Below, piece after piece: positions 29,235-38,597 of a DNA stretch of 47,327 bases. The stretch lies in assembly GCA_012518395.1 (NCBI GenBank), contig JAAYSJ010000168.1, positions 1 to 47,327 of the forward strand, given 5' to 3'. This stretch comes from Clostridiales bacterium (GTDB lineage: Bacteria > Bacillota > Clostridia > Caldicoprobacterales > UBA3941). The position numbers were made by a program, and so were the translations under genes. The number at the start of each line of letters is the position of its first letter. Position 1 is the stretch's first letter. Under the pieces are notes generated by a model that saw nothing but the letters and a program-made list of their open reading frames with translations, searched no databases and was not told the DNA's origin.

Positions 29235-29462
29235 CCTAATTTAAAACTTAGGGCAAGGGTGAAAACGTCCTGTCAAATAGTATTCTATCATTAATACGAT
29301 TACCAAGCGATTAGCTACTTCCTTCTGTGCGTAAAATATACAAGGTACAAAGTATATCAATTATCCGTGAAACCGCGGGACACACGGGGTTAGCTCGCTT
29401 ATGCTTATACCATTAGGTATATCGAACGAGAAGCACTCACTTCTAAATTAGTTTAACTTACT

Positions 29463-29981
29463 TTATGGGTGATAACCATCAGAATACCATTTTCTTTTCA
29501 TAAATTTATTCCTATAAAGCCTGTCGATCAAGAAAAATATTAAAGGAGTAAGGATCAAGGTATAAACAACCTCGGGTAAGATTATGCGATAAAGGGCCCA
29601 TTTGAGAGGAATATCTGTCCTTGCAAAAAAATTATATGCAACAATAATCAATTGTTTAAGAATGCCAGCAACTGCAGTACTGAAAAGGGGGACAAAATAA
29701 TTATCCCCATAAACTCTGTCATACATTGTTCCTGCTATATATCCTACTACCATATACTGGAGGGCACTTAGCCCAACATTGTGCCCTGATAAAATATCTT
29801 GAAACAGCCCTCCTAAAAAGCCGACTACTGCACCCGTGGGGTTGCCTCCCAATAATGCAAAAGAAACGGTCAGTGCAAGGAGGGAATCGGGCTTAACACC
29901 CATAATCTCTATAAAAGGGAATAAAGACGTTTGAATTGCCAGATTTATAAGCAATACTCCCAATATTACAATTTCCCGCAC
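29463..29981 (-). CDS. mreD: Rod shape-determining protein MreD
   Basis: Small polytopic protein directly after mreC; LGGLFQDILSGHNVGLSALQYMVVGYIAG. Confidence 0.9.
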   Translation of the reverse strand: MREIVILGVLLINLAIQTSLFPFIEIMGVKPDSLLALTVSFALLGGNPTGAVVGFLGGLFQDILSGHNVGLSALQYMVVGYIAGTMYDRVYGDNYFVPLFSTAVAGILKQLIIVAYNFFARTDIPLKWALYRIILPEVVYTLILTPLIFFLIDRLYRNKFMKRKWYSDGYHP

Positions 29982-30021
29982 CTAAGCCACCCCTATTATC
30001 ATAAATATCCCCATAAAAGGC

Positions 30022-30855
30022 CTATCTTTGATCCGCCACCACCAAAACTTCCTCCAGTCGCTGAAAGTCTACACCAGGCCGTACTATTGCAGTGATATAC
30101 AGACCCTCAGGATCCTTGAAAGTCCTTTCTACCTCACCTATATATATACCCTTAGGCAATATCTCCCCAAGACCCGAGGTCAGAACTTTATCTCCCGGGG
30201 TTATATTGGAATCCTCAGGGAGGTAAATCATCCTGCAGGTTCCATCCTCCGATTCTATACTATTACCGCCTTTTAAAAGCCCATTATCCCTGTTTCTTTG
30301 TATAATACCGCTCACTGCACTTTTTGCATCAACAATAGTACGCACCTTTGACCAGTTTTCTCCGGTCTCAATAACCCTTCCTACCAGCCCTTTATCGGTT
30401 ACTACGGCCATATTCACAGCCACCCCATGCTTATTTCCCTTGTCGATAGTAATGTTATTAAACCAGTTACCGGGATTCTTTGCAATAACATTAGCCCCTG
30501 TTACTATGGTTTCTTTATTACCCTTTGTGAACAAATTAAGGTCTTTTAGGCGTTGGTTCTCTTTTTCAAGCTCTTCCATCCTTATAAGATCTTTTTCCAG
30601 TTCCCCAACCCGGGCTTTCAGCTCTTCATAATCCTTGTACATGTTTCGGCGTGTACCAATATCATGGAATATATTAGCAACAAAAGAACCGGCAGAATAA
30701 AAACCTTTTTGGATTGGAGCCAGAACCTGACCCAGAGTATTACCCAAAGCTGATGCTCTTGCCCTACCGGCCTCCGTGTATATCATTAGTGCTATCAAAC
30801 CTATTATTGCCAATATAATTATTATATTGGACATATTCTTAAACAGCCGAGGCAC
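30022..30855 (-). CDS. mreC: Rod shape-determining protein MreC
   Basis: N-terminal TM, coiled coil, NPGNWFNNITIDKGNKHGVAVNMAVVTDKGLVGRVIETGENWSKVRTIVD. Confidence 0.95.
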   Translation of the reverse strand: MPRLFKNMSNIIIILAIIGLIALMIYTEAGRARASALGNTLGQVLAPIQKGFYSAGSFVANIFHDIGTRRNMYKDYEELKARVGELEKDLIRMEELEKENQRLKDLNLFTKGNKETIVTGANVIAKNPGNWFNNITIDKGNKHGVAVNMAVVTDKGLVGRVIETGENWSKVRTIVDAKSAVSGIIQRNRDNGLLKGGNSIESEDGTCRMIYLPEDSNITPGDKVLTSGLGEILPKGIYIGEVERTFKDPEGLYITAIVRPGVDFQRLEEVLVVADQR

Positions 30856-30867
30856 CCAAAGCCCCTC

Positions 30868-31899
30868 CTATCTTACATTTTTTGTGGATAAGGCTATTTT
30901 CTTAAGGGTCTCTATCTCCTCAACTACCCTTCCGGCACCAAGGGCAACACAATCTAAGGCATCCTCTGCCAACTGGACAGGCATTCCCGTTTCCTGAGCC
31001 ACTAATCTGTCTAGTCCATCCAGCAGGGCTCCGCCGCCTGTGAGCATAATACCCTTGTCCATAATGTCTGCAGCAAGCTCCGGTGGTGTCTTCTCCAAGG
31101 TTAATTTTATGGCCTCTATAATACCGTTCACCGGCTCCCTTAAGGCATCCATAATCTCAGCTGAAGTGATTTTTAAAGTCTTGGGTAAGCCTGTAACCAT
31201 ATCCCTGCCGCGAACATCCATAGTCTTATCCCCTTCACCCGAATGAGCAGAACCTATAGTAATTTTTATTCCTTCAGCAGTACGTTCACCTATCATAAGA
31301 TTATACTCTTTCCTGATATAGGATATGATTGCCTCATCCATTCTATTTCCGCCAATTCTAAGGGATCTGCTGGTGACAATGCCTCCAAGAGAAATAATCG
31401 CTACCTCTGAGGTCCCGCCGCCTATATCCACCACCATGCTACCTGTAGGCTCCTGTACCGGAAGCCCTGCACCGATGGCCGCCGCCATGGGTTCCTCTAC
31501 CAAGTATGCTTCCCGGGCTCCTGCCTGTCTAGCTGCTTCTTCAACAGCACGTTTTTCCACCTCAGTCACCCCCGAGGGTACGCATACAACCACCCTGGGG
31601 TGCAAAGGGAAAGCCCTGCGGACAGCTCTTCTGATAAAGTATCTGAGCATCTCCTGGGTCGTGTCAAAATCAGCTATGACACCCTCTTTCATGGGGCGGA
31701 TCGCTACAATATTACCGGGGGTTCTGCCTATCATATTCTTGGCCTCTTCACCCACCGCAAGAACCCTTTTAGTATCACTTCTTATCGCAACTACCGAAGG
31801 TTCTCTGATGACTACACCCTTCCCGCGAATATGAACCAGCGTATTTGCTGTCCCTAAATCTATACCCATGTCCCTGGTAAATATATTCCAAAATCCCAT
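30868..31899 (-). CDS. mreB: Rod shape-determining protein MreB
   Basis: [65 protein letters not shown]. Confidence 0.97.
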   Translation of the reverse strand: MGFWNIFTRDMGIDLGTANTLVHIRGKGVVIREPSVVAIRSDTKRVLAVGEEAKNMIGRTPGNIVAIRPMKEGVIADFDTTQEMLRYFIRRAVRRAFPLHPRVVVCVPSGVTEVEKRAVEEAARQAGAREAYLVEEPMAAAIGAGLPVQEPTGSMVVDIGGGTSEVAIISLGGIVTSRSLRIGGNRMDEAIISYIRKEYNLMIGERTAEGIKITIGSAHSGEGDKTMDVRGRDMVTGLPKTLKITSAEIMDALREPVNGIIEAIKLTLEKTPPELAADIMDKGIMLTGGGALLDGLDRLVAQETGMPVQLAEDALDCVALGAGRVVEEIETLKKIALSTKNVR

Positions 31900-32029
31900 A
31901 TCCTTATTTACTCCTTCCTATCTTTACGTCTCCCCGACGTAAACACCCAAAGGCCAACCTTTGAAGTCACAATATAAGAAAAATAGCTGTTATCCTAATT
32001 ATGACCAACTTTCAGTCTTTGATAACAAA

Positions 32030-32617
32030 TCATTGCATTAAATTGTCAAATATGTCTACACCAAATTCCCCAAGCATCTTCCACAGGCGGTGTATGGGTA
32101 AACCCATAACGTTAAAATAGCAGCCTTCGATTTTAGATATAAAAACGCCGGCTAACCCCTGAATTCCATACCCGCCAGCCTTGTCCATGGGTTCTCCGGT
32201 TGCCACATAATATTCTATATCTTTCAGCGTCATAGGCGCCATCTCCACCAATGTTTTTTCATAGCCTTTTTGAACCTTTCCAGACCATGGGTCTATCAAT
32301 GCCAGCCCGGTAATCACCTGATGGGTATTGCTTTGGAGTCTTAAAAGCATTTCAATGGCCTCTTTCTGACTCTTTGGTTTACCTAAGATCCCACCCTTGA
32401 CTACAATAGTGTCTGCACCTATTATTATAGTTTGTGCAGTAATACCCGAAGCGACTTCCAAAGCCTTATTATAGGCTAATTCCTGCGCCATTTCTTCCGG
32501 ATCCAGGCTATACAATAATTCCTCATGCCCCCCTGCAGGGATTATATCAAATTGCAAACCCATTTGCTCTAATAGCTGTTTTCGCCTGGGGGATGAAGAA
32601 GCCAGAATAATCTTCAT
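32030..32617 (-). CDS. maf: Maf-family nucleotide pyrophosphatase
   Basis: IILASSSPRRKQLLEQMGL, GADTIVVKGGILGKP, DKAGGYGIQGLAGVFI. Confidence 0.95.
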   Translation of the reverse strand: MKIILASSSPRRKQLLEQMGLQFDIIPAGGHEELLYSLDPEEMAQELAYNKALEVASGITAQTIIIGADTIVVKGGILGKPKSQKEAIEMLLRLQSNTHQVITGLALIDPWSGKVQKGYEKTLVEMAPMTLKDIEYYVATGEPMDKAGGYGIQGLAGVFISKIEGCYFNVMGLPIHRLWKMLGEFGVDIFDNLMQ

Positions 32618-32621
32618 AGTA

Positions 32622-32885
32622 TCAATACCTAAAATAGATAATCAGCCCTATTATCAAGCCCAATACCGTTCCAAAGTTTATCGTTACGGATAGCCCAAAA
32701 GCCAGCTTTATAATTGATAGATCCAATACCTGAGGCATACCTTGAGTACCTATGGTGAAACTCTCGTGAAATAGCTTGGCATCGGTATATCTTCCTACTA
32801 CGTTGCCCAGCATACTCCCTATTATAACCCCTGCTAATAATAAAAGAAACAAGATCCAAGGTCCTTTAGTTTTGACTTTTCTCAA
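32622..32885 (-). CDS. DUF4321 membrane protein
   Basis: Two hydrophobic segments with GSMLGNVVGRY...; located next to maf. TTG start at 32885 behind AAAGGAGAG is preferred over 32903. Confidence 0.7.
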   Translation of the reverse strand: MRKVKTKGPWILFLLLLAGVIIGSMLGNVVGRYTDAKLFHESFTIGTQGMPQVLDLSIIKLAFGLSVTINFGTVLGLIIGLIIYFRY

Positions 32886-32974
32886 GGGGCTCTCTCCTTT
32901 CAAATCCCAACCATAACTCTAATTAAAGTATAGCATTTTTTAGTCGGATTACAAGTGATTTTGATTTACCATTA

Positions 32975-34603
32975 TTACCCGATATGCTTTCCCCCGTTCA
33001 ATACTGATTGTGCTATATTATAGGCGTGGTCGGCGATTCTTTCTAAGTTTGTAACTATATCAAGAAATATAACGCCAGATGCTGCGGTGCATCTTTGGGT
33101 GTTCAGTCTGTCTATATGGCTGGCTCTGAGCTCGTCCTTAAGATTATCGACTTCATCCTCCAGCCCAATTACCTTCCATGCCAGATCCCTATTACGCTCT
33201 TTTAAGGCACCTACAGTAGTATTCAGCATCTTCATAACCTTTTCTTCCATTCTCGTCAACTCTTCTTTGGCTATATCAGAATAAACAAGCCTGTTTCCCA
33301 TACTGTATTCAGCATATTCTACTAAGTTTTCCGCATGATCCCCTATCCTTTCAATATCATTTACTACATGATACAAACCGCTGATAAGTTGATAATCGCT
33401 TTGTGGCAATCCCAAACCATTACACATTGTAAGGAAATGGGTGATTTCCTGGTTAAGGTAGTTTATAATCTCTTCTTTTCTATAAACTTCGTCTATAGCC
33501 TTTTGTGATTTAGTAAAGAAGGCTTCTAAAGCGAGTTTGACATTTGATACCGCAACATCCGCCATCCTGCCTACCTCTTTCATTATCTGTATAACCACAA
33601 CGGGAGGGGTTTCTAAGATACGCTTGTCCAAATACTTAAGACTCATCTCATCGACCTCGTCTTTTTTTCCATGTACCAGCTTTTGCGACAATTTAACCAA
33701 TGATTTGCTAAAAGGAATTAATATTATTGCATTGATAATATTGAAGGCAATATGGGCATTAGCAACCTGACTCAGACCCCCTGAAGGTGAAATTTTAATT
33801 ATAAATTCAACAAAAGGAACCCCCAAGGCCATTGCGATCATGAAAACGACGGTACCGATCCCTTTTATAATAAGGTGAAGGAAAGCAGCCCGCTTAGCAT
33901 TGGTATTGGTGCCTATACTGGCAAGCATTGCGGTTATGGTAGTGCCGATATTCATACCGAAGAGAATATATATCCCACCCTCTAGCCCAATCAAACCCTG
34001 GGCAGCCAAAGCCTGAAGTATTCCAACGGAAGCACTTGAGCTTTGTAACAGAACGGTCATAACAGCCCCTACCAAAACTCCAAGGATGGGGTTGGTCATA
34101 GTAACCAATAAACGTTGAAACCCTTCATGATCCCTAAGCGGTATCATAGCCTCAGACATGGTATGCATGCCTATGAACAAGATACCAAAGCCCACCAGGA
34201 CCTCTCCTATACTTTTCATTAATTTGTTTTTTGAAAAGAAAGCAAAACCGGCTCCAATAAAAACAATAACCGGAGCTATATCAGATAAATTAAGAGAAAT
34301 CAAAAATGCGGTCATGGTAGTACCGATATTGGCGCCCATTATAACGCCAATGGCCTGATTCAATGTCATAAATCCTGCGTTTACAAAGCCTACTACCATA
34401 ACTATTGTGGCTGCGGAACTCTGAATCATGGCAGTTACTACTGTCCCTACCAACAACCCCATATACTTGTTTGCCGTGAGGATCTCCAATAGCCTTTTTA
34501 GTCTATTACCTGCGGCTTTTTCCAGGCCATCCCCCATCATCTTCATGCCGTAAAGGAAAAGACCTATTCCCCCCGCCAGCATTATAAGCATGTTAAGTCC
34601 CAT
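32975..34603 (-). CDS. Na/Pi cotransporter family protein with C-terminal PhoU-like domain
   Basis: GGIGLFLYGMKMMGDGLE, two QSSAATIVMVVG / QSSSASVGILQALA repeats, C-terminal helices with IERIGDHAENLVEYA and LERIADHAYNIAQSV. Confidence 0.93.
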   Translation of the reverse strand: MGLNMLIMLAGGIGLFLYGMKMMGDGLEKAAGNRLKRLLEILTANKYMGLLVGTVVTAMIQSSAATIVMVVGFVNAGFMTLNQAIGVIMGANIGTTMTAFLISLNLSDIAPVIVFIGAGFAFFSKNKLMKSIGEVLVGFGILFIGMHTMSEAMIPLRDHEGFQRLLVTMTNPILGVLVGAVMTVLLQSSSASVGILQALAAQGLIGLEGGIYILFGMNIGTTITAMLASIGTNTNAKRAAFLHLIIKGIGTVVFMIAMALGVPFVEFIIKISPSGGLSQVANAHIAFNIINAIILIPFSKSLVKLSQKLVHGKKDEVDEMSLKYLDKRILETPPVVVIQIMKEVGRMADVAVSNVKLALEAFFTKSQKAIDEVYRKEEIINYLNQEITHFLTMCNGLGLPQSDYQLISGLYHVVNDIERIGDHAENLVEYAEYSMGNRLVYSDIAKEELTRMEEKVMKMLNTTVGALKERNRDLAWKVIGLEDEVDNLKDELRASHIDRLNTQRCTAASGVIFLDIVTNLERIADHAYNIAQSVLNGGKHIG

Positions 34604-34760
34604 AATACCTCCATAATCTAAACTATATGCTTTGCGACAAATAACAATTATAGTGAAAATAAAAAGTCTCTGTCCCGTTACCCTTTGCTATTATACTAGA
34701 TATTTACCTAAAATCAAACATTAAATCCTAAAGACTCGCCCTATTTATGAATCCAGGAAA

Positions 34761-34861
34761 ATGTTTTGCATTATAGTGTCCAAATGTAAAATGACAATTA
34801 TGCAGCTGATAAGAATTCTATTTTCTTGAAAGCAGCATAATCATTATTTAATGCAAAACAT
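34761..34861 (+). repeat. Dispersed palindromic repeat, copy B (full-length, MITE/REP-like)
   Basis: 13-bp perfect terminal inverted repeats ATGTTTTGCATTA (34761-34773) / TAATGCAAAACAT (34849-34861) and an inner near-perfect pair ATTATGCAGCT / AGCAGCATAAT. Confidence 0.75.
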
Positions 34862-34898
34862 GCATTAAAGTTTGTAGCCAAATCCAGAATATTCCTTC

Positions 34899-34931
34899 AA
34901 AAAAATAGATGAGTCATTTTCCTACCCATCT
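34899..34931 (-). terminator. Intrinsic terminator after nfeD
   Basis: Minus strand AGATGGGT-loop-ACTCATCT then ATTTTTTTG. Confidence 0.75.
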
Positions 34932-34945
34932 ACAAGAATACAAGC

Positions 34946-35458
34946 TTACAATGCGTTTTCATCAATCTGTTCAACCAGGATTCTAAAACCCTCGACTCTG
35001 TCGATCCTTATTTTCACACCTTTGGGGATGAATTGACCATCGGTGACTACGTCTAATTTAATGCCATCAAATTCACCCGTGCCCGCTGGCCTTAAAGCTG
35101 TTAGGGATATACCCTCTTTCCCCTTCATATCCTTTAAGTCCTTACTACTGGTGTAACCCTCTTCCTTATTGGCCTTTAAATTCAAGAACAAGAACTTGGA
35201 GACCCTGCCATTTCGTGTAGCTGACCTGTATAGTAGTACCAACATTACTATGGAGATAGCAAGTACCAGAAATATAACGATTAAAAGCTGCACTGTGGTC
35301 AAAAATGTTGATCCGACTACAAGCCCCCCAACTAAAGCAATGATTCCCATAACACCGGCTATTCCAAACCCCGGTATAACCAGTTCTAAAATCATCAAAA
35401 GGCCGCCTATCACAAACAATATTACCATTGACCAAATATTATTAGGCAATGTTTCCAC
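34946..35458 (-). CDS. NfeD-family membrane protein
   Basis: Multi-TM with LELVIPGFGIAGVMGIIALVGG and C-terminal OB-like G...TALRPAGTGEFDGIKLDVVTDGQFIPKGVKIRIDRVEG. Confidence 0.9.
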   Translation of the reverse strand: METLPNNIWSMVILFVIGGLLMILELVIPGFGIAGVMGIIALVGGLVVGSTFLTTVQLLIVIFLVLAISIVMLVLLYRSATRNGRVSKFLFLNLKANKEEGYTSSKDLKDMKGKEGISLTALRPAGTGEFDGIKLDVVTDGQFIPKGVKIRIDRVEGFRILVEQIDENAL

Positions 35459-35485
35459 ACCCCCTCCAGGTATATGTTATGATAA

Positions 35486-36484
35486 TTAGAAATTTATTTC
35501 CCCTTCCAATATTTTAACAAGCAATTTTACACCATTTTTTAGATCATTAGCATCAATAGTTTCACTGTCACTATGGACATAACGACAGGGTATTGACAAT
35601 ACCCCAGACGGTACCCCGCCTCGGGATAAATGAATAGCCCCTGAATCTGTGCCTCCAAACTCTAAAATTTCAAGCTGGTAGGGGATTCCATGCTTTTTGG
35701 CTGTACCCACCATCAATTCTTTAACCTTGGGATGAGCCAAAATTGATGCGTCTTTTATCTTAATAGCAGGTCCTTCGCCCAGGGATACGGCCATGGGCTT
35801 AGCTTTTGGGGTATCCCCCGTTATAGTTACATCTACTGATATTCCAAGATCAGGTTCCAGGGCATAGGCCGAAGTCTTGGCACCCCTTAGGCCTACCTCC
35901 TCCTGGGTTGTAAATACAAAGTACAGATCATTAGGGGTAGATTCCAGGCTCTTGATGGTTTCTACCAAAAGGGCACAGCCGGCCCTGTCATCCATAGCAC
36001 CACCCATGTATTTATCGTTATTAGCACTAAAGGGAGAGTGATATACCGCTACGTCCCCTATTTTGATCTGGCTTTCTGCTTCCTCTTTTCCCGATGCGCC
36101 GATATCTATATACATTTTTGCAAGGGTTATGTCCTTCCAGCTTTCGACCTCTGTTTCATAACCTATAACACCGGTTATTCCATTTCTAAATATAACCCTT
36201 CGGCATATGGAATTGGCAACAGAGATCCCGCCCAGTGCAGCAAACCTTAAAAAACCCTTATCGTCAATATGGGTTACCATTAACCCTATCTGATCCATAT
36301 GGGCAGCTAATAATACCCTTTTGCCCCCACCCTTTCCTTTTTTAACTGCGATCAGGTTCCCCATGACATCCGTGTAAAATTCGTCTACATGATCCTCTAT
36401 TTCTTTTTGAATGGCATCTCTGATAGGCTCCTCGTTCCCTGATGGGCCATAAACACCTGCCAGCTTTTGCAATAATTCTCTCAT
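35486..36484 (-). CDS. M42-family metallo-aminopeptidase (copy 1 of 3)
   Basis: LLAAHMDQIGLM, MDDRAGCALLVE, FTTQEEVGLRGA, ISVDVT, IPCRYVHSDSE. Confidence 0.93.
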   Translation of the reverse strand: MRELLQKLAGVYGPSGNEEPIRDAIQKEIEDHVDEFYTDVMGNLIAVKKGKGGGKRVLLAAHMDQIGLMVTHIDDKGFLRFAALGGISVANSICRRVIFRNGITGVIGYETEVESWKDITLAKMYIDIGASGKEEAESQIKIGDVAVYHSPFSANNDKYMGGAMDDRAGCALLVETIKSLESTPNDLYFVFTTQEEVGLRGAKTSAYALEPDLGISVDVTITGDTPKAKPMAVSLGEGPAIKIKDASILAHPKVKELMVGTAKKHGIPYQLEILEFGGTDSGAIHLSRGGVPSGVLSIPCRYVHSDSETIDANDLKNGVKLLVKILEGEINF

Positions 36485-37509
36485 AAAGCTTCACATCCTT
36501 TTAAGAATTCCTGAACCAATCGGATCGTATTGTTAAAGTCCTCCAAATCCATCACCGATGAAGGTGAATGTATGTAGCGACAGGGTATCGATACAACCGA
36601 GGTCATTACCCCACCCCTCGATCTTTGGATCTCACCTGCGTCATTTCCACCTGTTAAGCTCTCCTTGATCTGATAAGGTATAGATGCCTTCTCTGCACGC
36701 TCGATTAGGTAAGCAACCATTTTCTTGTTGCTGTAGGAGGAAAGGTCAGCAATAGATATAGCGGGTCCCATACCCATCCGGGTAGAAAAATTCTGAGGTT
36801 CTATTCCGGGAACATCGGAACAGGTAGTTCCTTCAATTATCAGAGCCATATCCGGCTTAATATTGTATGCTGCCACCTTGGCACCCCGGATGCCAACCTC
36901 CTCTTGGACTGTGAAACAAGCGTAAAGGTCAAAGGGACAATCCGCCTTCAAGGCTTCTATTAGAGCAGCACAGCCCGCCCTGTCATCTAAAGCCCTGCTC
37001 TTCACTTTGCCTTCACCGAAATATACCATTTCACTATCGAAGACGGCATAATCCCCCGGCTTTACCTTTCTTTCAGCCTCTTCCCTGGTCTTTGCTCCGA
37101 TATCTATGTATAGCTGCTTTGCTTTAACAGCTGTTTCCCGCTCTGCAGGCTCCTGAAGGTGTATGGCCTTAATACCAAATACCCCCGGTATACCCTCATT
37201 CCCTATCCTGATCCTCTTTGATGGTAAAATCCTGGCATCTATTGAGCCTATAGTTCCAAACTTTAGCATACCGTTTTCTTCTATCCTGGTTATAATAAAC
37301 CCCACTTCATCCATATGGGCGCAGAGCATCACCTTTTTGCCAGGCACACTTCCCCTTTTATATCCGATTACATTACCCATCCTGTCTACTGTTACCTGAT
37401 GGGTGAGTGGAGTTATCTCCTCGATTATCAGTTGCCTTACTTCATCTTCGTTGCCCGAGGCTCCCTTTGCCGAAACCAGCCTTTTTAATAAGTCAGACAT
37501 TCTTCCCAC
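36481..37509 (-). CDS. M42-family metallo-aminopeptidase (copy 2 of 3)
   Basis: LCAHMDEVGFI, LDDRAGCAALIE, FTVQEEVGIRGA, LIIEGTTCSDVPG, IPCRYIHSP. Confidence 0.93.
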   Translation of the reverse strand: MGRMSDLLKRLVSAKGASGNEDEVRQLIIEEITPLTHQVTVDRMGNVIGYKRGSVPGKKVMLCAHMDEVGFIITRIEENGMLKFGTIGSIDARILPSKRIRIGNEGIPGVFGIKAIHLQEPAERETAVKAKQLYIDIGAKTREEAERKVKPGDYAVFDSEMVYFGEGKVKSRALDDRAGCAALIEALKADCPFDLYACFTVQEEVGIRGAKVAAYNIKPDMALIIEGTTCSDVPGIEPQNFSTRMGMGPAISIADLSSYSNKKMVAYLIERAEKASIPYQIKESLTGGNDAGEIQRSRGGVMTSVVSIPCRYIHSPSSVMDLEDFNNTIRLVQEFLKGCEAL

Positions 37510-38537
37510 CCCTCTCCCATGGATGCTATAAAGAGGGCAGTAAGCCTGGCTGCCTTTTTAATAGTGTCCATGTTAAGTACTTCCACAGTCGTATGCATAT
37601 ATCTAAGGGGAAACTCTATTAATACTGTGGGCACGCCCTGTCTTGATACCTGTATGGATCTGGCATCAGTCCCTGTCAATCCGGGCTCCACCTCTATTAA
37701 ATAATCTATGCCGTTATCTTTAGCCACATTCATTAGCCTATCGGTCAGCTTTGGATGCATATTAGGTCCTACAGCAATCACCGGGCCTGTATCCATGTTG
37801 TGGGTTTCCTCTTTGGAAGCATCCGGCGTATCCCCATGGGTAACGTCAATGGCTATTCCGATATCGGGTTCCACACTATATGTACTTATAATAGCCCCTC
37901 GGGTTCCTACCTCTTCCTGAGCGGTAGCTACAAAATAGACTTCGCCGGCAAAAACCAGCTTGTCCAGCTCTTTCATCGTCTCATACATCATAACGACACC
38001 AGCCCTATCGTCGATAGATTTACCGCAGACATAGGGCTCGTTAAGATCTATTAGGGGGGACTTAAAGGTTATTAAATCGCCTATGGATACCAATTCCTTT
38101 AACCTTTTGGGATCCAACCCCGCATCTATGACCATCTCTTTCACTGGCACTGCTTTTTTTGCCTCTTCCTTCCCCTGAAGATGAGGAGGTTTGGCACCTA
38201 TAACCCCAAAGAGTTTCTCCTTTCCATGAATATAGACTTCCTGAGACAGCAGAATCCTTTGATCCACCCCGCCTATATTAGTAAAACTAATAAAGCCCTT
38301 TTCATCTATATCCTTTACCATCAGGCCGATCTCATCAAGGTGTGCTGCCAACATAACTTTTGGGCCCAACCCTTGTTTGGTGCCTGCCTTTTTCCCGTAA
38401 ACGTTATAAAAGGCATCCTGATGCACTTCTTGGCAATAAGGCCTGAAAGTATCTCTTACCATATCGGAAATCTGATCCTCATATCCCGAAACTCCCGGGA
38501 TCTCAATCAAACGGCTTAATAATTCTTTACCATCCAT
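37485..38537 (-). CDS. M42-family metallo-aminopeptidase (copy 3 of 3)
   Basis: LAAHLDEIGLM, IDDRAGVVMMYE, ATAQEEVGTRGA, IAIDVTHGDTPD, FPLRYMHTTVE. Confidence 0.93.
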   Translation of the reverse strand: MDGKELLSRLIEIPGVSGYEDQISDMVRDTFRPYCQEVHQDAFYNVYGKKAGTKQGLGPKVMLAAHLDEIGLMVKDIDEKGFISFTNIGGVDQRILLSQEVYIHGKEKLFGVIGAKPPHLQGKEEAKKAVPVKEMVIDAGLDPKRLKELVSIGDLITFKSPLIDLNEPYVCGKSIDDRAGVVMMYETMKELDKLVFAGEVYFVATAQEEVGTRGAIISTYSVEPDIGIAIDVTHGDTPDASKEETHNMDTGPVIAVGPNMHPKLTDRLMNVAKDNGIDYLIEVEPGLTGTDARSIQVSRQGVPTVLIEFPLRYMHTTVEVLNMDTIKKAARLTALFIASMGEGWEECLTY

Positions 38538-38597
38538 TCCATCACTCCTTTACTATGGATATGAAAAATCACTGTATTAATCGCGTGTCCTTTTATT

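Noticed and set aside
29235-29455. Calling the mreD-mrdA spacer a 6S RNA gene
   Set aside because: The approximate length and a possible closing stem fit, but I cannot verify the conserved central bubble without a covariance model; kept only as a finding.
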